From Maratus speciosus (lineage: Eukaryota; Arthropoda; Arachnida; Araneae; Salticidae), in contig OZ010790.1 of assembly GCA_963932465.1 (NCBI GenBank), forward strand, positions 345,861,087-345,925,086: 64,000 nt of DNA. Direction: 5' to 3'. Position numbers and translations under genes: made by a program. Below, piece after piece: positions 1-12,400 of the stretch; the stretch's first letter is position 1; every line of letters starts with the position of its first letter. The notes under the pieces are model-generated. The model worked only from the letters and a program-made list of their open reading frames with translations, made no database searches and was not told where the DNA came from.

Positions 1-600
1 ACCCACCTTTAAGCAATTTATGCTCATACTCAGTAACCTTTAAGAATTCATTTCTGTAGCCCTGTATATGAAATATAATATTTATACGCACTTTATAGTA
101 TGCATAAATATAGTGAAAAAAGCGCATATCATAATTAAAAATGCATTTAGAGCAATCATTACTAATATACAGTAATTCGGATACAATATAGTATCTGAAA
201 TCTTTTCAAATACACCGCAAACAATTCCCCCTATACCATTATGAACGGAATTCTTTTGTGTGGCCCTGTAAATGAACAATAACTATTCTTTGCACCGCAT
301 ACTTAACAGAACGCATATTTTAGTGGCCTTCATAAATGAATATCAATTTTACTATGTTTGAAAGAGTGTAACACCATTAAAAATCATTTGAAACGATTTT
401 TTCCCATTGACCGTAATGTAACGGAAAACTTTTGACTGTCCCTGTAAATGAACTAAATATGCTACAAACTTCATTTGAAATAGGGAACGTGCTATGGTAG
501 AGGTCACTAACATCCAAAAATTTCAGAACGATCCGAGCATATTTACGAGAGTTAGAGCGTGGACAGACGGACAGACAAACCGAAGTCATAAACACTTAAA
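1..600. repeat. Dispersed repeat with ~180-200-bp tandem subunits, copy 1
   Basis: The motif CCCTGTAAATGAAC and variants recur near 60, 263 and 438, and the end holds a GACAGACGGACAGAC run. The same order of motifs occurs at 52770-53465. The left end is cut by the window edge. Class unknown; tandem cores of this sort are common in Helitron-like elements. Confidence 0.5.
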
Positions 601-1479
601 GAAAGTCATAAACACTTAGAAAGTGTTAAAAACGGGAATTGCCATTCGACTGGAAATTTTACCTTCTTAAAATTTATGCAAATAACTACAAGATTTAAGT
701 TTATTTTACAGATAAATATTACTTTTTACGTTATGAATGTTCCAGGAATTTTCTTTCAGTTGTTTTAAAACTATACTATGCTTTAAGTAATAAGCCAATA
801 TTGGCTTATATGCACCGTAAAAATTTTCAGAACTATTCCTGGTAAATAATGGGCAGCTGGTATTCCAGAAATAATTTCCTGAAAAAATTCTGGTTTTCTA
901 TTCTGAAACATTTTCGATCAAAACTGACTATGAGAACATGGGGAAATTCCTAGAAATTTCTGAAGTTTTCGAGAAACGTCCATTGAAATTTTTGTGCAAC
1001 TGGTTACTTATAATAGGTATATGCTTATCGCATTTTTTAACATTACATCGCCATTGTTTATCCGTTTGCAGATAAAGTCTCATATCACCTATTAATGAAC
1101 TCTTTTTTTTTTATTATTTAGTAGTCTGTATTATTAAAAATAATTTATGGCATCAAGTTCTTTAGATATAAGGTCAAAGATCTTTTTTATTCAAAATGAG
1201 TGAGAAAACGTAGAAATAGCAATTGTCTTATAGCCTTCATAAAAAAAAAAAAAAAAAAAAACTAAACTGGCTTATCCACAAAACAAATAAAAATGGAATG
1301 CGTACATCGCGTGATAGAGCTGCATTTCAAGTCAAACGTGACGTCAGGCGTTAGTTTTGTTGGGGTTAAATCACATTGTTTTTTCGAATAGTTTCTCTCT
1401 ATTCTAAAAAATAGTAACTAATGCTGTCACCGCCGCCGGTTTTGAATTTTTTGTGACCGGAGGTCTTTCTTCGTTAATA

Positions 1480-1875
1480 TTAGGTTGAGCAAAAAGTTCT
1501 GGGAAATTTCTAATTTAATGGTTACCAGAATTCGTATCGTATATAGGAGTACTAGTGGTATGTATATCTATACGAGTTCAGGAATTTCGGCTCCAAACAA
1601 AATGCCAGTATAATCAGTATAATTTGCGTGCGTTGATTCGGCATTATTGGAGGAAAGGTCTAACGATTCTGAAAGCCGTCGATGACATTAATGAGGGTGA
1701 AGGTGCGGCGACAAAACGTACTTCCAGCAATTCCGGAATCTGGCAGAACGATGGCAGAAAATTCGTAGACTATGATGGTCTCTACTTTGAAGAATAGTCC
1801 TTGTTGCTTTTGTTGTTAATCTGCGCATAACAAAGCAACTTTCACAAATTTCCCAGAACTTTTTGCTCAACCTAG
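1480..1875 (+). mobile_element. Internally deleted mariner element
   Basis: Termini TTAGGTTGAGCAAAAAG and CTTTTTGCTCAACCTAG form inverted repeats extending through GTTCTGGGAAATTT, flanked by TA at 1478-1479 and 1876-1877. The empty site is visible in the related Helitron-like copy near 30220 (TTAATATTAA without an insert). The length is 396 bp against about 1.3 kb for intact mariners. It is nested in the 1394-3498 element. Confidence 0.85.
1555..1800 (+). pseudogene. Mariner transposase remnant, N- and C-terminus fused
   Basis: The reading frame contains LRALIRHYWRKGLTILKA and VDDINEGEG, resembling the N-terminal helix-turn-helix of mariner transposases, and ends DYDGLYFEE plus stop, resembling the usual mariner C-terminus (GxYFE). 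The central region with the DDD catalytic domain is absent. An internal deletion of about 850-900 bp explains this. It cannot encode an active transposase but keeps both termini, so it could be mobilised in trans. Confidence 0.65.
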
Positions 1876-2712
1876 TATTAAGAAAAATATTGCATACAAA
1901 AATATGTAAATCTGTGGTATTATAGAGAAATGTTTGATAAACACGCTGATGCAGACAGTTTTCAAATCGAAGAATTATTTTAAGAGATATTTAAGTTTGT
2001 AAAAATTGTTCCATTAAAAAAGTTTTATAGGAGCAAAAACTATACATGGGAATTTAATCATTTTTAGATCATTTTATACATTAGAAATTCCCGGTGTGCA
2101 AACTGCATTTATTTTTTTAATTTTACTCATTCTTTTGAGGTTTTATTTCTATTATAAATGCAAATTTTCAGCATTTCGAGAGATATTTTTTACAACTTTT
2201 AGAGAAGGGTAATATTTTAAATTGTTGCCAAATTTCAAAACAGCGCAAAGAATAATATTTCCTTCAAATTAACAATTTATTTACACGTGAATATTATAAA
2301 CAGAAAATCTTTCAAATGAAAATTAAATGATTACGTATTAAAAGCAGGAAAATATTGATAATTAAGTCATAAAATCTACATTTACACGTGAATTTTAAAA
2401 GAGAAAGGAAACTGTAAAATAATAAATCCATTGATATGCGTTAAAAGTCGTAAATGGAGGAAATTACGTCATATTTAAAATTGCCAAACCATAATATTAC
2501 CGAACAGTTTAAATTAAAAAATATATTTTTGCGATACATTTATTTCATATTTTGAGATAATCTTTTTAAACTGTTGTTGAGAATTAAGACAGAGCAAACA
2601 ATATTTCCTTTCTAACAACAAAATTATTTTCACGTGACGTGAATATTAAAAAAAGAAAGAAAACTTTGGTGAAAATTACGTCACATTTAAAACGACACAT
2701 TTAAAATGTCTT

Positions 2713-2748
<36 letters not shown>

Positions 2749-2883
2749 TTCTTAAAGCGTTGTTAAAAAATACCGGGAGACAAAGATTCTGCTTACTTAA
2801 TTCATTTTATATTAGCTTATTGATTTAATCAAAGACGAAAACAACCCATTAACAGGGAGTTAGCCACTTTTTTTTTAATTATA

Positions 2884-3385
2884 CAGTAGAACCTCGATTA
2901 ACCGAGCTTCGATTAATCGAGGTTTCTGTTAACCGAGCCGATAACAAAGTCTGATATTTTTCCTCTTTTGAATGAGCCCTGAAAATGACCACACTTTTCA
3001 GTTCACTGTCCGTGCTATACAGGCTCTTCTGCCCCCCAAAACACTCAACTCCCAAGAAACATTGGACCCTGAGAAGTCAACAGCGAACAACGCTTTGTTT
3101 CCAGTGGCCGTGTGAACTTTCGTAAATTTTTCAATTTGCTTTTTAAAATTTACTGCTAATAGTTGATTTCCTTTTTAAATTTGTTAAGCTGTGAAACAGA
3201 GCTTTACATATATTTATTTTTATTATTTAAAAAACGTTCTATTGTTTTTTTTTTATTATTATTATTTTAAGAGATGTTAAATTCGCAAGCACGGCGAGTT
3301 TTTACACAAAGTTTCTATTAACCGAGATTTCCGATATCCGTGGTACTAACGGTCCCAATTAGCTCGGATAATCGAGGTTGCACTG
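2884..3385. mobile_element. Pogo/Tigger-like MITE with TA target duplication
   Basis: CAGTAGAACCTCGATTA at the left and TAATCGAGGTTGCACTG at the right are inverted, each flanked by TA. The subterminal AACCGAG/CTCGGTT motifs are typical of pogo-type MITEs. 502 bp, no coding seen; contains a T/ATT-rich tract. Inserted in the Helitron-like element. Confidence 0.75.
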
Positions 3386-3498
3386 TAATTGATTCTTCCG
3401 AAAACTTTTTAAAGCCGATGAAATTAGTGTGCTTTTAGAGTCTGCAGTGTCTGAACGGGGGTTGGCGAACGTAGCTCGTAGGGGGCAGAGCTCCCTAG

Positions 3499-4640
3499 TT
3501 TTTAAAATAGAAAGTGGTCAACGGAAAGGTAGACAAGTACCCATATTCCCATTCCCCTTGTGTACACATTTTCGTTAGGATTTAGTTAAAGTAAGATGTA
3601 TGCAACAAACTTGTGAGCTGAAAATGAAAAAAAGAAGGATTTAATCAACTGACCTTAGAAAATAAAATAAAATAAATGTATTTTTTTTAAACATGCTTAG
3701 TGCATTAAAAAAAAATATTTTTTTCTACATTTTTGTAAATTTTAATGGAAGCATGTTTTTTTTTGTCTTAATTTACATTTATTTTGTTATTATTTTTTAG
3801 TATTACGGGGCTTTATAGAAAATTTAAAATTTCATATTCAAAATTTCCGTGCTCCCCCCCCCCCCCCCCCCCTGCATATAGTACAAACTATAATGCAGAC
3901 AGTGCAAAATAATAGAGAATTTAATTTCTGTATCAGGCTATATAAAGCACATTAAAATCGGGCAGATGGGAGATCAGATAGAACAGCGTCGTCTTGTAAG
4001 GCGGTTATGTGATTTCTAGCATCGGGACGAAGATGTAAAGACGTACATTTCTGTATATTAGTACACTTCAAATTCTGACCCACAGGTCTTGAAAAAACCT
4101 TAAATCAACGGAATTTAAATTGCGATGAACTCGGTTATGGAAGATAAATGGATTGAAATGAGAATTTCGCCAAATTCTCCAGCTTTCCCGAAGTTAGCTT
4201 CATATATGGGAGCTTATTTTTATCACCAAGTTGACCAAAATTTGGCGCTATTGTGGTAACCCTGCCGTTAGTACTTTTCAACAAATACTCATTGTTGAAG
4301 TAGATACTGATTTTTCCACAGGAAATCAACCGTTTCTTCTGTCGCCCCCATTAGGGATCAAAATTTAAAAAATCAATGTCCAATTCATGTATTGTTCTCA
4401 GGATTACATACATATCCAAATTTTAATGCTCTATGTCAACAGGAAGTATGTGAAAAATGAGTCTTAAGATTTGACTGTCACATACAAACAAACCGAATTG
4501 AAAGTTAAAAGGAAACATGTAATAAGTATAATTCATAATGATTACATAAAGTATGCTAATGTTACAAACACATATAATAATATATATATATATAAAGATA
4601 AATAGATTTAAAAAAAAAGTAATAAATAAGAACTTTTTCC
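3499..4640. other. AT-rich intergenic repeat debris
   Basis: Contains poly-C (about 3846-3872), a (TA)n tract near 4580 and fragments such as CAAACAAACCGAATTG that recur in other repeats here. A - strand open stretch of 64 codons at 4135-4329 has no recognisable product. No gene is seen. Confidence 0.4.
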
Positions 4641-4702
4641 GATGTCCTAAAACTTTTCTGGCTACATGAAAATGATGATTTTTTTTTTTTTTTTTTTTTT
4701 AG

Positions 4703-4854
4703 TTCCAGGAGAATTTACTTACAAGGCTTGCAATCAAACTACTCCTGCCAAGGAAGCCGATAACAAGCAAGAAGTATACATATCTCCAAATAAAATTCAA
4801 TATTGGGCCATGTATCCGAAATACTTTTTGAAGAGTTATGGCATAACTATGAAA
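4703..4854 (+). CDS. Exon A of the eight-cysteine protein gene
   Basis: After a pure T tract ending in AG, the exon encodes (V)PGEFTYKACNQTTPAK and about 35 further residues ending SYGITMK, then splices at a GTAAGT donor in phase 0. An alternative acceptor six bases further in (exon from 4709) keeps the same phase 1 entry. It contributes the first cysteine and the only NQT sequon. An ATG at 4666 in frame would need translation of the polypyrimidine tract as a run of phenylalanines, so I read this as an internal exon and not as the start. Confidence 0.62.
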
Positions 4855-7800
4855 GTAAGTAGAAATTTTTATTCACATTCTGAAGTTAATATCAGTGTAA
4901 TCTGTGATTAAAAATAAATGATTTGTGGGCTAATTTTCAACTGACAGTTGTAATCTGTGTAGACCTACTTTTGAATAGTTTTCTGATGATTAAGTTTGAA
5001 TTTTATAAGCTCAGACAAAGAGCTGATCTAGATTAAGCTCAAATGAAATCAAAACTTAAACTTGTTTTATTATATTTATTTAATCTATCCATATGAATGT
5101 AATGTTTAAGAAATTTATAGTTCATTTGAGAAATTTAATAAGTTAGTTACTTTAACCTTTTATGTCCCAAATTACGAATTCATGAAAATTTCGTCTTCTA
5201 AAGCATTTTTCGTGAACTTTTAAAACTACAGTAAATTCTGTCTAAGGCGGTGTCTGTGTAAGCCGGAAATCTGTCTAACGTGGAAAATTTCTCGAGTCCC
5301 GGTGAAACTATAGAAAATAACACTAATTCATGCTGCATAAGCCGGAATCTACCTAACGAGGAAACGGAAAGGCTTTTTAGGTCCCACCGAAACCAAAATT
5401 TTGCATAAGGCGGAAAGAGGATGTTTTAAAAATAAAAGGCATTTGGTTCATGAAACTTTAAAACTGATAAATATACGTCAAATACTCAATGCCGAGCATT
5501 TTAATTAAATTCCGTAATAGATTAATAAAGTTTATTTAAAAGAACAGAAACTGTTTAACTTTTAAGTAATTCCTTCTTATTTCATTATTTCCTACATAAA
5601 TTTGAATTTAAAAGTCATTATTAGGAATAGAGTGCACATTTATGAAACTATGTATATTTTCTAAAGTACAATACATTATGCTTTAAGGTTGTACTCCAAT
5701 TCAAAATGACAACTTTCTGTCTAATTCCCGGTCATTTTTTGGGGGAAAACACCAAATTTGCAGACATTTTTATTACAGCAGCATGAAGAAATTGAATAGC
5801 GTTTCACATTTATCTATAAAGACAACGGATCTTTCAGAATTTCAGTTTACAACCGATTGGTCAGGACAAGCAATGAAACACCTTCATCGGAGAGCTCGAA
5901 TTCATTATAACTCAACATCCAATCTGTTTATCGGAAACGAAAAACGCTATTCGTTTCTAAATCAATCCAATAGTCATGCCGAACGATTTTCTTACTCATT
6001 GTACTAGAGAAAGAATGTCACTTTTTTGCTTGCTTGGTATTTCCACTTCCGAAGATCGCCTATGCAAATCAGTCATTTGGTCGCTACTATTTAAAATATA
6101 AGGTGTGTAATTGAAAGTAAATGATTTTCATTAAATTTTAGAATTGAAGCAATTTCGTATTGGTAATATTTACTTTAGCGTTCAAATAATGCTTTCGAAA
6201 TTATTAAAAACCATAAATTTAATAACAAGTCTGATTTCATTAAAAGTTTCATTTTCAAGAACGGTACTAAAGGTTACAAAGGTAAAAAATATATAAGATT
6301 TGGGCACTTTTTTTCCCTTTCTTTTTGTGCAAGGGGTCTTTTTTGCATACGCTGGAATATTGTCTACCACGGAAAATTTTCTCGGTCCCGATCGATTCCA
6401 CCTTAGAAAGAGTTTACTGTACATTAGAATATTTACACAACCATTTAATAAATTTTAGAAGGATCTTGCCAATTAAAATTAATTAATTAAATTTGAATTT
6501 ATAGGGATTTTGTGCAATATTTATAACTGCACTCAAATCTTTTATTTAAAATATATTTTTTTAGTATTTTGTAGAATTACAAATATAATGTTCTTACCAT
6601 AGAAATATAGACTTCCCCCCAACTTTTCAACGTCAAGAAAGCTGAAAAGATGCAAAGGCAAAAGAAATCGTTCTTTAAAAAATATTTTTGTTTTGTGCAA
6701 CCTATAATGCTTTTTGGAACAAGATAAAGTAAAGTATCTATAACTAATTCTAAACTGTATTTCTACTAATCGATGTATTAAATGAATTTTATAACAAGTT
6801 ATTTTAATGGTACTTTAAAGTACCGCCGGGTTATAAAAGATTAAATAAAGAGAAATCGGTTAAAGAAATAATACGGTATCCCATTAAATTTTATCATCAA
6901 ATTCTTATAAAGAGATACAAAAGATATATTATTGAAAAGATATATTATTATAAAGAGATATATTGTTCTAAAGAGATATATTGTTATAAAGATATATTGT
7001 TATAAATATAATATTATAAGAAGATGCAAAAGGCACCATTCGACTAAGAGTTGTCTTCTATAATTTTGTACGAATAAGAAAAGAGTAGGGGGATATCTAC
7101 ATATTTAAATAGCAACTAATATTAAAATTTCAATACTACTAATACACAAATTTAACGACAAAATAGACCCTCTTATTAGCCTAAATATAAATTTTTATGA
7201 AATTTCTATCGTTAGCCTTGGAGATATCCAATAAGGCTAATTGTGAGGACGAATTCAAAAACAAGAGTCATTAACACTTTTCTGTGGAAAATATTATTAG
7301 TGTTAGAAAAACGTTAAATTGTTTAAATATTCTAACAAATAACTAAGATCATTATTAGATAAATTAACAGATTTTATAAAATCAGTTCTTTTGAATTGCT
7401 ACAGACTCCTTTAAACTGCAGAGTTTTAGAACATAACTCAATAACTACTTAAATAGATGAGCTGAAACTTTGTATGTGCAGATTAGAAGCTTCTACAAAT
7501 CGATTTATAGAAAATTAGATGTCGATTACAATTCATGACTTTTCGAATAATAATTTCTTATTTCTTATTTTATACATAAAAAGTATAAAAATAAATTAAA
7601 ATCATATAATTATCTTCGGGATACTTAATACTAACATAGCTGAAATTAGAGATCTGCACGGGACAGCCCGTGGCCCGAAGCCCGAGCCTGGTCCGGCCCG
7701 CAAGCCGGGCTCGGGCCTAATCTCATTCACGGCTTTCGGGCCGGACCGGGCCCGGGCCTTACTTTTTTCTGAAGTCTCGGGCCGGCCCGGCCTAATCACT

Positions 7801-9417
7801 ATTCTTTACGGGCCGGGCCGGGCTCGGGCCTTACTTTTTTCCTGAAGGTTCGGGCCGGGCCTAACTTATTTTTTCTGCACACACCCGGGTACTGGTTTCA
7901 TTCCTAATCTTCATGGCCCAAAATTTTCATTCCTAGTTTTCACCCACCACATATGAAAATTATTGTCTCGGAATGGCCTGGTCCATTCAAAGGTCAGTAA
8001 AATTAGGCTTGGCACAAATTTTTTGTCAAAAAATGCATACATTTTTAAATCGTCATTATTCTACAATTAAACATTCAAATTCATTCTTTTTAAAGAGTAG
8101 TAGATTTCTACACTTATTAAAATATAGTTAAATTAAAATATAGTAAAACGTGTGAAAAAGAACCTGTCTATGACGGAATCTTGTTTTAAACTGAAAAACG
8201 TGTTGATCCATGCAAAATTAATATACTACTTAATACTACGTAAGGAAATTATAAAAATTAATAACAAACAAAATTAATATACTACGTAAGAAAATAATAT
8301 ATAATACATTTACACTTGCTACGCTTGTCTATGACGCATTTTTTTGTCTTTTCTATGCCATTCAGTCTTAGATTTTACTGTATAGCATTTTTCAGATATT
8401 TAACACTTCATTACATGGAATATGGATTAACAATATTAATGATAACTGAAACATTTACATACAAGAAATAGTGATTCGTTAAAAATGAAGATTATAGACA
8501 TGAAAAGAAAAGTTAAGATAAATATTTTTGGCTTGATCTCCTCGTACGAGAAAAACTTTTAACCAAATCGACATAAAAATCAATGTTTTGTAGAAATTCA
8601 CTCGGGCCAGGCCGGGCTCGGGCCGAGATTTTAACTTTTTTCGGGCCGGGTTGGGCTCGTGCCGAACTTTTAACTTTTTAACCGGGCCGGGTCAATAAAT
8701 TTTTTCTACGGGCCGGGCCGGGCTCGGGCCGAACTTTCAACTTTTTTACCGGGCCGGGCCAATATTTTTTTGTACGGGCCGGGCCGGGCCGAATTTTTTT
8801 TCTCTGCGTCGGGCCGGGCCCGGGCCTGGGCCTGGGCCTGGAAATGTCGGCCCGTGCAGACCTCTAGCTGAAATAATCAGCATGGAAAAAATAATGGCTA
8901 CAAGAGATACGAATGAAAATATTAGACGTTAATTGAACATTAAAAGGTTAAACCTCTTTTAAAAATCTTTATAATCCTTAAACTTCTTCAACGAACGGCT
9001 TCAAATTTGTTACTTCAAGTTAAATTTATTTTTAACTTGAAGTCTGAATGTTAATATTGATATTTTTTAAATTTGTTTCTTTTTATTCATGCTAAATTAT
9101 AGAAGATATAATTCCTGGTTGAATGACACTTTATGAATTTTCCTGTAACGATTTGGTCATAAATAGTGTAGGGTGTTCTATTTTTTATTTGATCGAATGT
9201 CCAATGTCTACAATGTATGACTTGAAAAGTACTCGCGCGCCATGAGTAAATTACATATATCTGGCATAACCTCATATTTTGTTTTACCGTTATTAGGTAG
9301 CTTTCTTTACAAAAAGCTACCTATTGCAGCCGTTCGGAGGAAACCGATTTCAAAAAAATTTGGTATATTTTCATCGATCATGACCCCCAGACCCCGAAAC
9401 CACCCTCCGTTCAAAAT

Positions 9418-9467
<50 letters not shown>

Positions 9468-12400
9468 ATATATATATATATATATATATATATATCTGAC
9501 CTATGTCACACTGTAACTCTCGTATTTATAAACCGATTTGGATGTAATTCGGTGTGTCCATAGTACATACCAATGTCTCGACCGAGTTCGTTGGCCAGCT
9601 CAATCCGCCATTTTGAAACAAAATGGCGGCCATTTAAAATTTTTTAAAAAATTTAAAATTTGAAATGTGGTACCAAAAAATTGAAAATGGAAAAATATTT
9701 TTTTCTTATGTATTTGACTTTTATACAAAGACTCCGTAGCAGTTTTTGTTTGGTCTATATCTTAAAAAATGGCTGAGTTATAGCATTTTGAATTTCTAGC
9801 GAAGCTGACATTTTGAAACATCCTGAATTTTGTCACGCGATAAAAGGCGTATTTATGAACCGATTTGGATGTAACTTCGTTTATACATAGTACAGACCAA
9901 TGTCTCGACCGAGTTCGTTGGCCACCTTCATCCGCCATTTTGTTTAAAAATGGCGGCCATTTAAAACTTTAAGAAAAATTTAAATATGAAATGTGGTACC
10001 AAAAAATTGAAAATTGGAAAAATATTTTTTTCTTATGTGTTTGACCTTGATAAAAAGATTCGGGAGCAGTTTTTGTTTCGTCTATATCTTAAAAAATGGT
10101 TGAGTTATAGCATTTTGAATTTCTAGCGTGGCTGACATTTTGAAACACCCTGATTTTTGCCACGTGATAACAGACCTATTTATGAACCGATTTGGATGTA
10201 CCTAGGTGTGTACATAGTACATACAAATAACTCAACCGAGTTCGTTGGCCAGCTTCATCCGCCATCTTGTTTCAAAATAGCGGCCATTTAAAAAAATTTA
10301 AAAAAAATTAAATTTAAAATGAGATACCAAAAAATTAGAAAATGAAAAAGATTTTTTTCGTATATGTTTGACCTTAATACAAAGATTCCGGAACAGGTTT
10401 TGTTTCATCTATATCTAAAAAAATGGCTGAGTTATAACATTTTGAATTTCTATTGTGGCTGACATTTTAAAACGACCTGATTTTTGTCACGCGATGGCAG
10501 GCGTATTTATGAACCGATTTGAATGTAACTTGGTCTGTACATAGTACATACTAATGTCTCAACCGAGTTCGTTGGCCAGCTTCATTCGCCATCTTGTTTC
10601 AGAAGGGTTGCCATTTTTTTAAAAATGTAATTTAAAATTTAAAATGAGGTATTAAAAAATTGGAAAATGAAAAAGATTTTTTTTTTATGTGTTTGGCCTT
10701 GATACAAAGATTTTGGAGCAGTTTTTGTTTCTGAAAATTTGTTCTTTTGTTTATATCTTAAAAAGTGGTTGAATTAAAGCACTTTGAATTTCTATCATGG
10801 CTAACACATTGAAACGATCTTGTATTTGTCACGCGGTACCACACGTATTCCCGTATTCCGATGGAAGAAGGCATGTGGATAGTATACATCAATATCTCGA
10901 CCAAGTTCGCTGGCCAGCTTCATCAGTCATCTTGTTTCAAAATGGCGGCCATTAAATTAAAAAAAATTATATTTAAAGTGAGGTGCAAAAAAATTAGAAA
11001 TTGAAAAAGGTATCTTTCTTAAGTATTTGACCTTGATATAAGGATTCAGGAGCATTTTTTGCTTGTCTTTACCTTAAAAAATGGTCCAGGTATAGCAGTT
11101 TCAATTTTTAAAATGGGTGACATTTTGAAAAATCTGATTTTTTGCCTGCAGCATTCGTATATATCAACCGATTCCGATGCGAGTGAGCATGTGCACAGCA
11201 ATTACTAAGGTCTCGACCAAGTTCACTGGTTAGCCTCATCCACCATGTTGTCTTAAAATGGCAGGCACTTTAAGAAATCGCCGAATTTAGCAGCCAAATT
11301 TAAGTTACTTTAAATAAAAGCAGCTTGGATAAAGCTGACTAATTTCGCGAAATTCTCATTCATAATGATTTAGTATTGATAAAAATTAAAATTGAATCTC
11401 CTACATTCGGTTTCCACTTAATTGAGCTTCGTGTGTTTGAATAATATAAATTGGCTTTTTTAAAATAAGGAATATGAAAGCTACATCTTCCTCCCGGCAT
11501 TGGCCGGAAGGACTTTTCCTTTCTTCTGTCTTTACAAGAAGAAAGTATTGGGTTTGCGAAAATTTCGACCTCCCGTTTTCGATGAATTTATGCTTTTAGA
11601 AGGTCCCGAACACGATTTGATCGTTTTTTAAAAATGTCTGTATGTGAGTCTGTCTGTTTGTATGTAACAAAAATTTTGCGGGCTCTCTATCTCAAGAATT
11701 AATGAACGGAATTTCACAAAACTTTAGATTCTATTAGACCTTGATATAAACTGGTGCTGATTAGTTTTTAGTATATATCGCCCAACGGGTGGCGGTGCTA
11801 TGCTGCATTTTTCTCGATTTTTGAAATAGCTCTATATCAAGAATCAATGCAATGATTTTCATCGAACTTCAGATTCAGTTAGAAACTGACGCTTATAAGG
11901 TTTAGGTGTATATCGGCCAACGGCTGGCGCTGTCATGCTGCATTTTTCAAGATTTCATCAATAATCCTATTTCAAGAACTACTGTACGGAATTTAATGAA
12001 ACTTTAGATTCAGTTAGACCTTGATACAAAATGGTGCTCATTAGTTTTTGGTGTATATCGCCCAACAGATGGCGCTGCTGTGCTGTTTTTTGTACGATTT
12101 TTGCAATAGCTCTATCTCAAGAACTAATGCATGGATTTTCACCAAACTTCAGATTCAGTTAGACGTTGACGTAAGCTGATTGGTTTTGGTTGGATTATTG
12201 ATTAGGTTTTGGTGTAAATCGCACAACAGGTGACGCTGCTGTGCTGAATTTTTCTCGATTTTCGCAAAAGCTATGGCTCAAAAACTAATGCATACAATTT
12301 AATCAAACTTAATATTCTGATACAAATTCACGTAAATAGATGCTTATTAGACTTGGGTGTATATTGAACAACATGTGTTGATTTTATACTGTTTCGGGTA

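Larger units (their letters stand above)
1394..3498 (+). mobile_element. Helitron-like non-autonomous element, copy 1
   Basis: Begins TCTCTCTATTCTAAA and ends with a G-rich hairpin (GGGGGCAGAGCTCC) followed by CTAG and T, as expected of a Helitron 3' end. The body matches 30130-30974 on the same strand and 58630-60098 on the opposite strand. No Rep/helicase coding is present. Two younger insertions sit in it: a mariner relic (1480-1875) and a pogo-like MITE (2884-3385). An A30+ tract lies at about 2719-2746. Confidence 0.6.

Noticed and set aside
4666..4911. An 81-codon open frame starting with ATG at 4666
   Set aside because: The N-terminus would be a run of phenylalanines made by the T-tract before the acceptor, and the end runs into the intron after GTAAGT. 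It is the exon A frame read through.
9242..9499. 85-codon open frame
   Set aside because: About half of it translates a (TA)n microsatellite as IYIYIY; no coding character.
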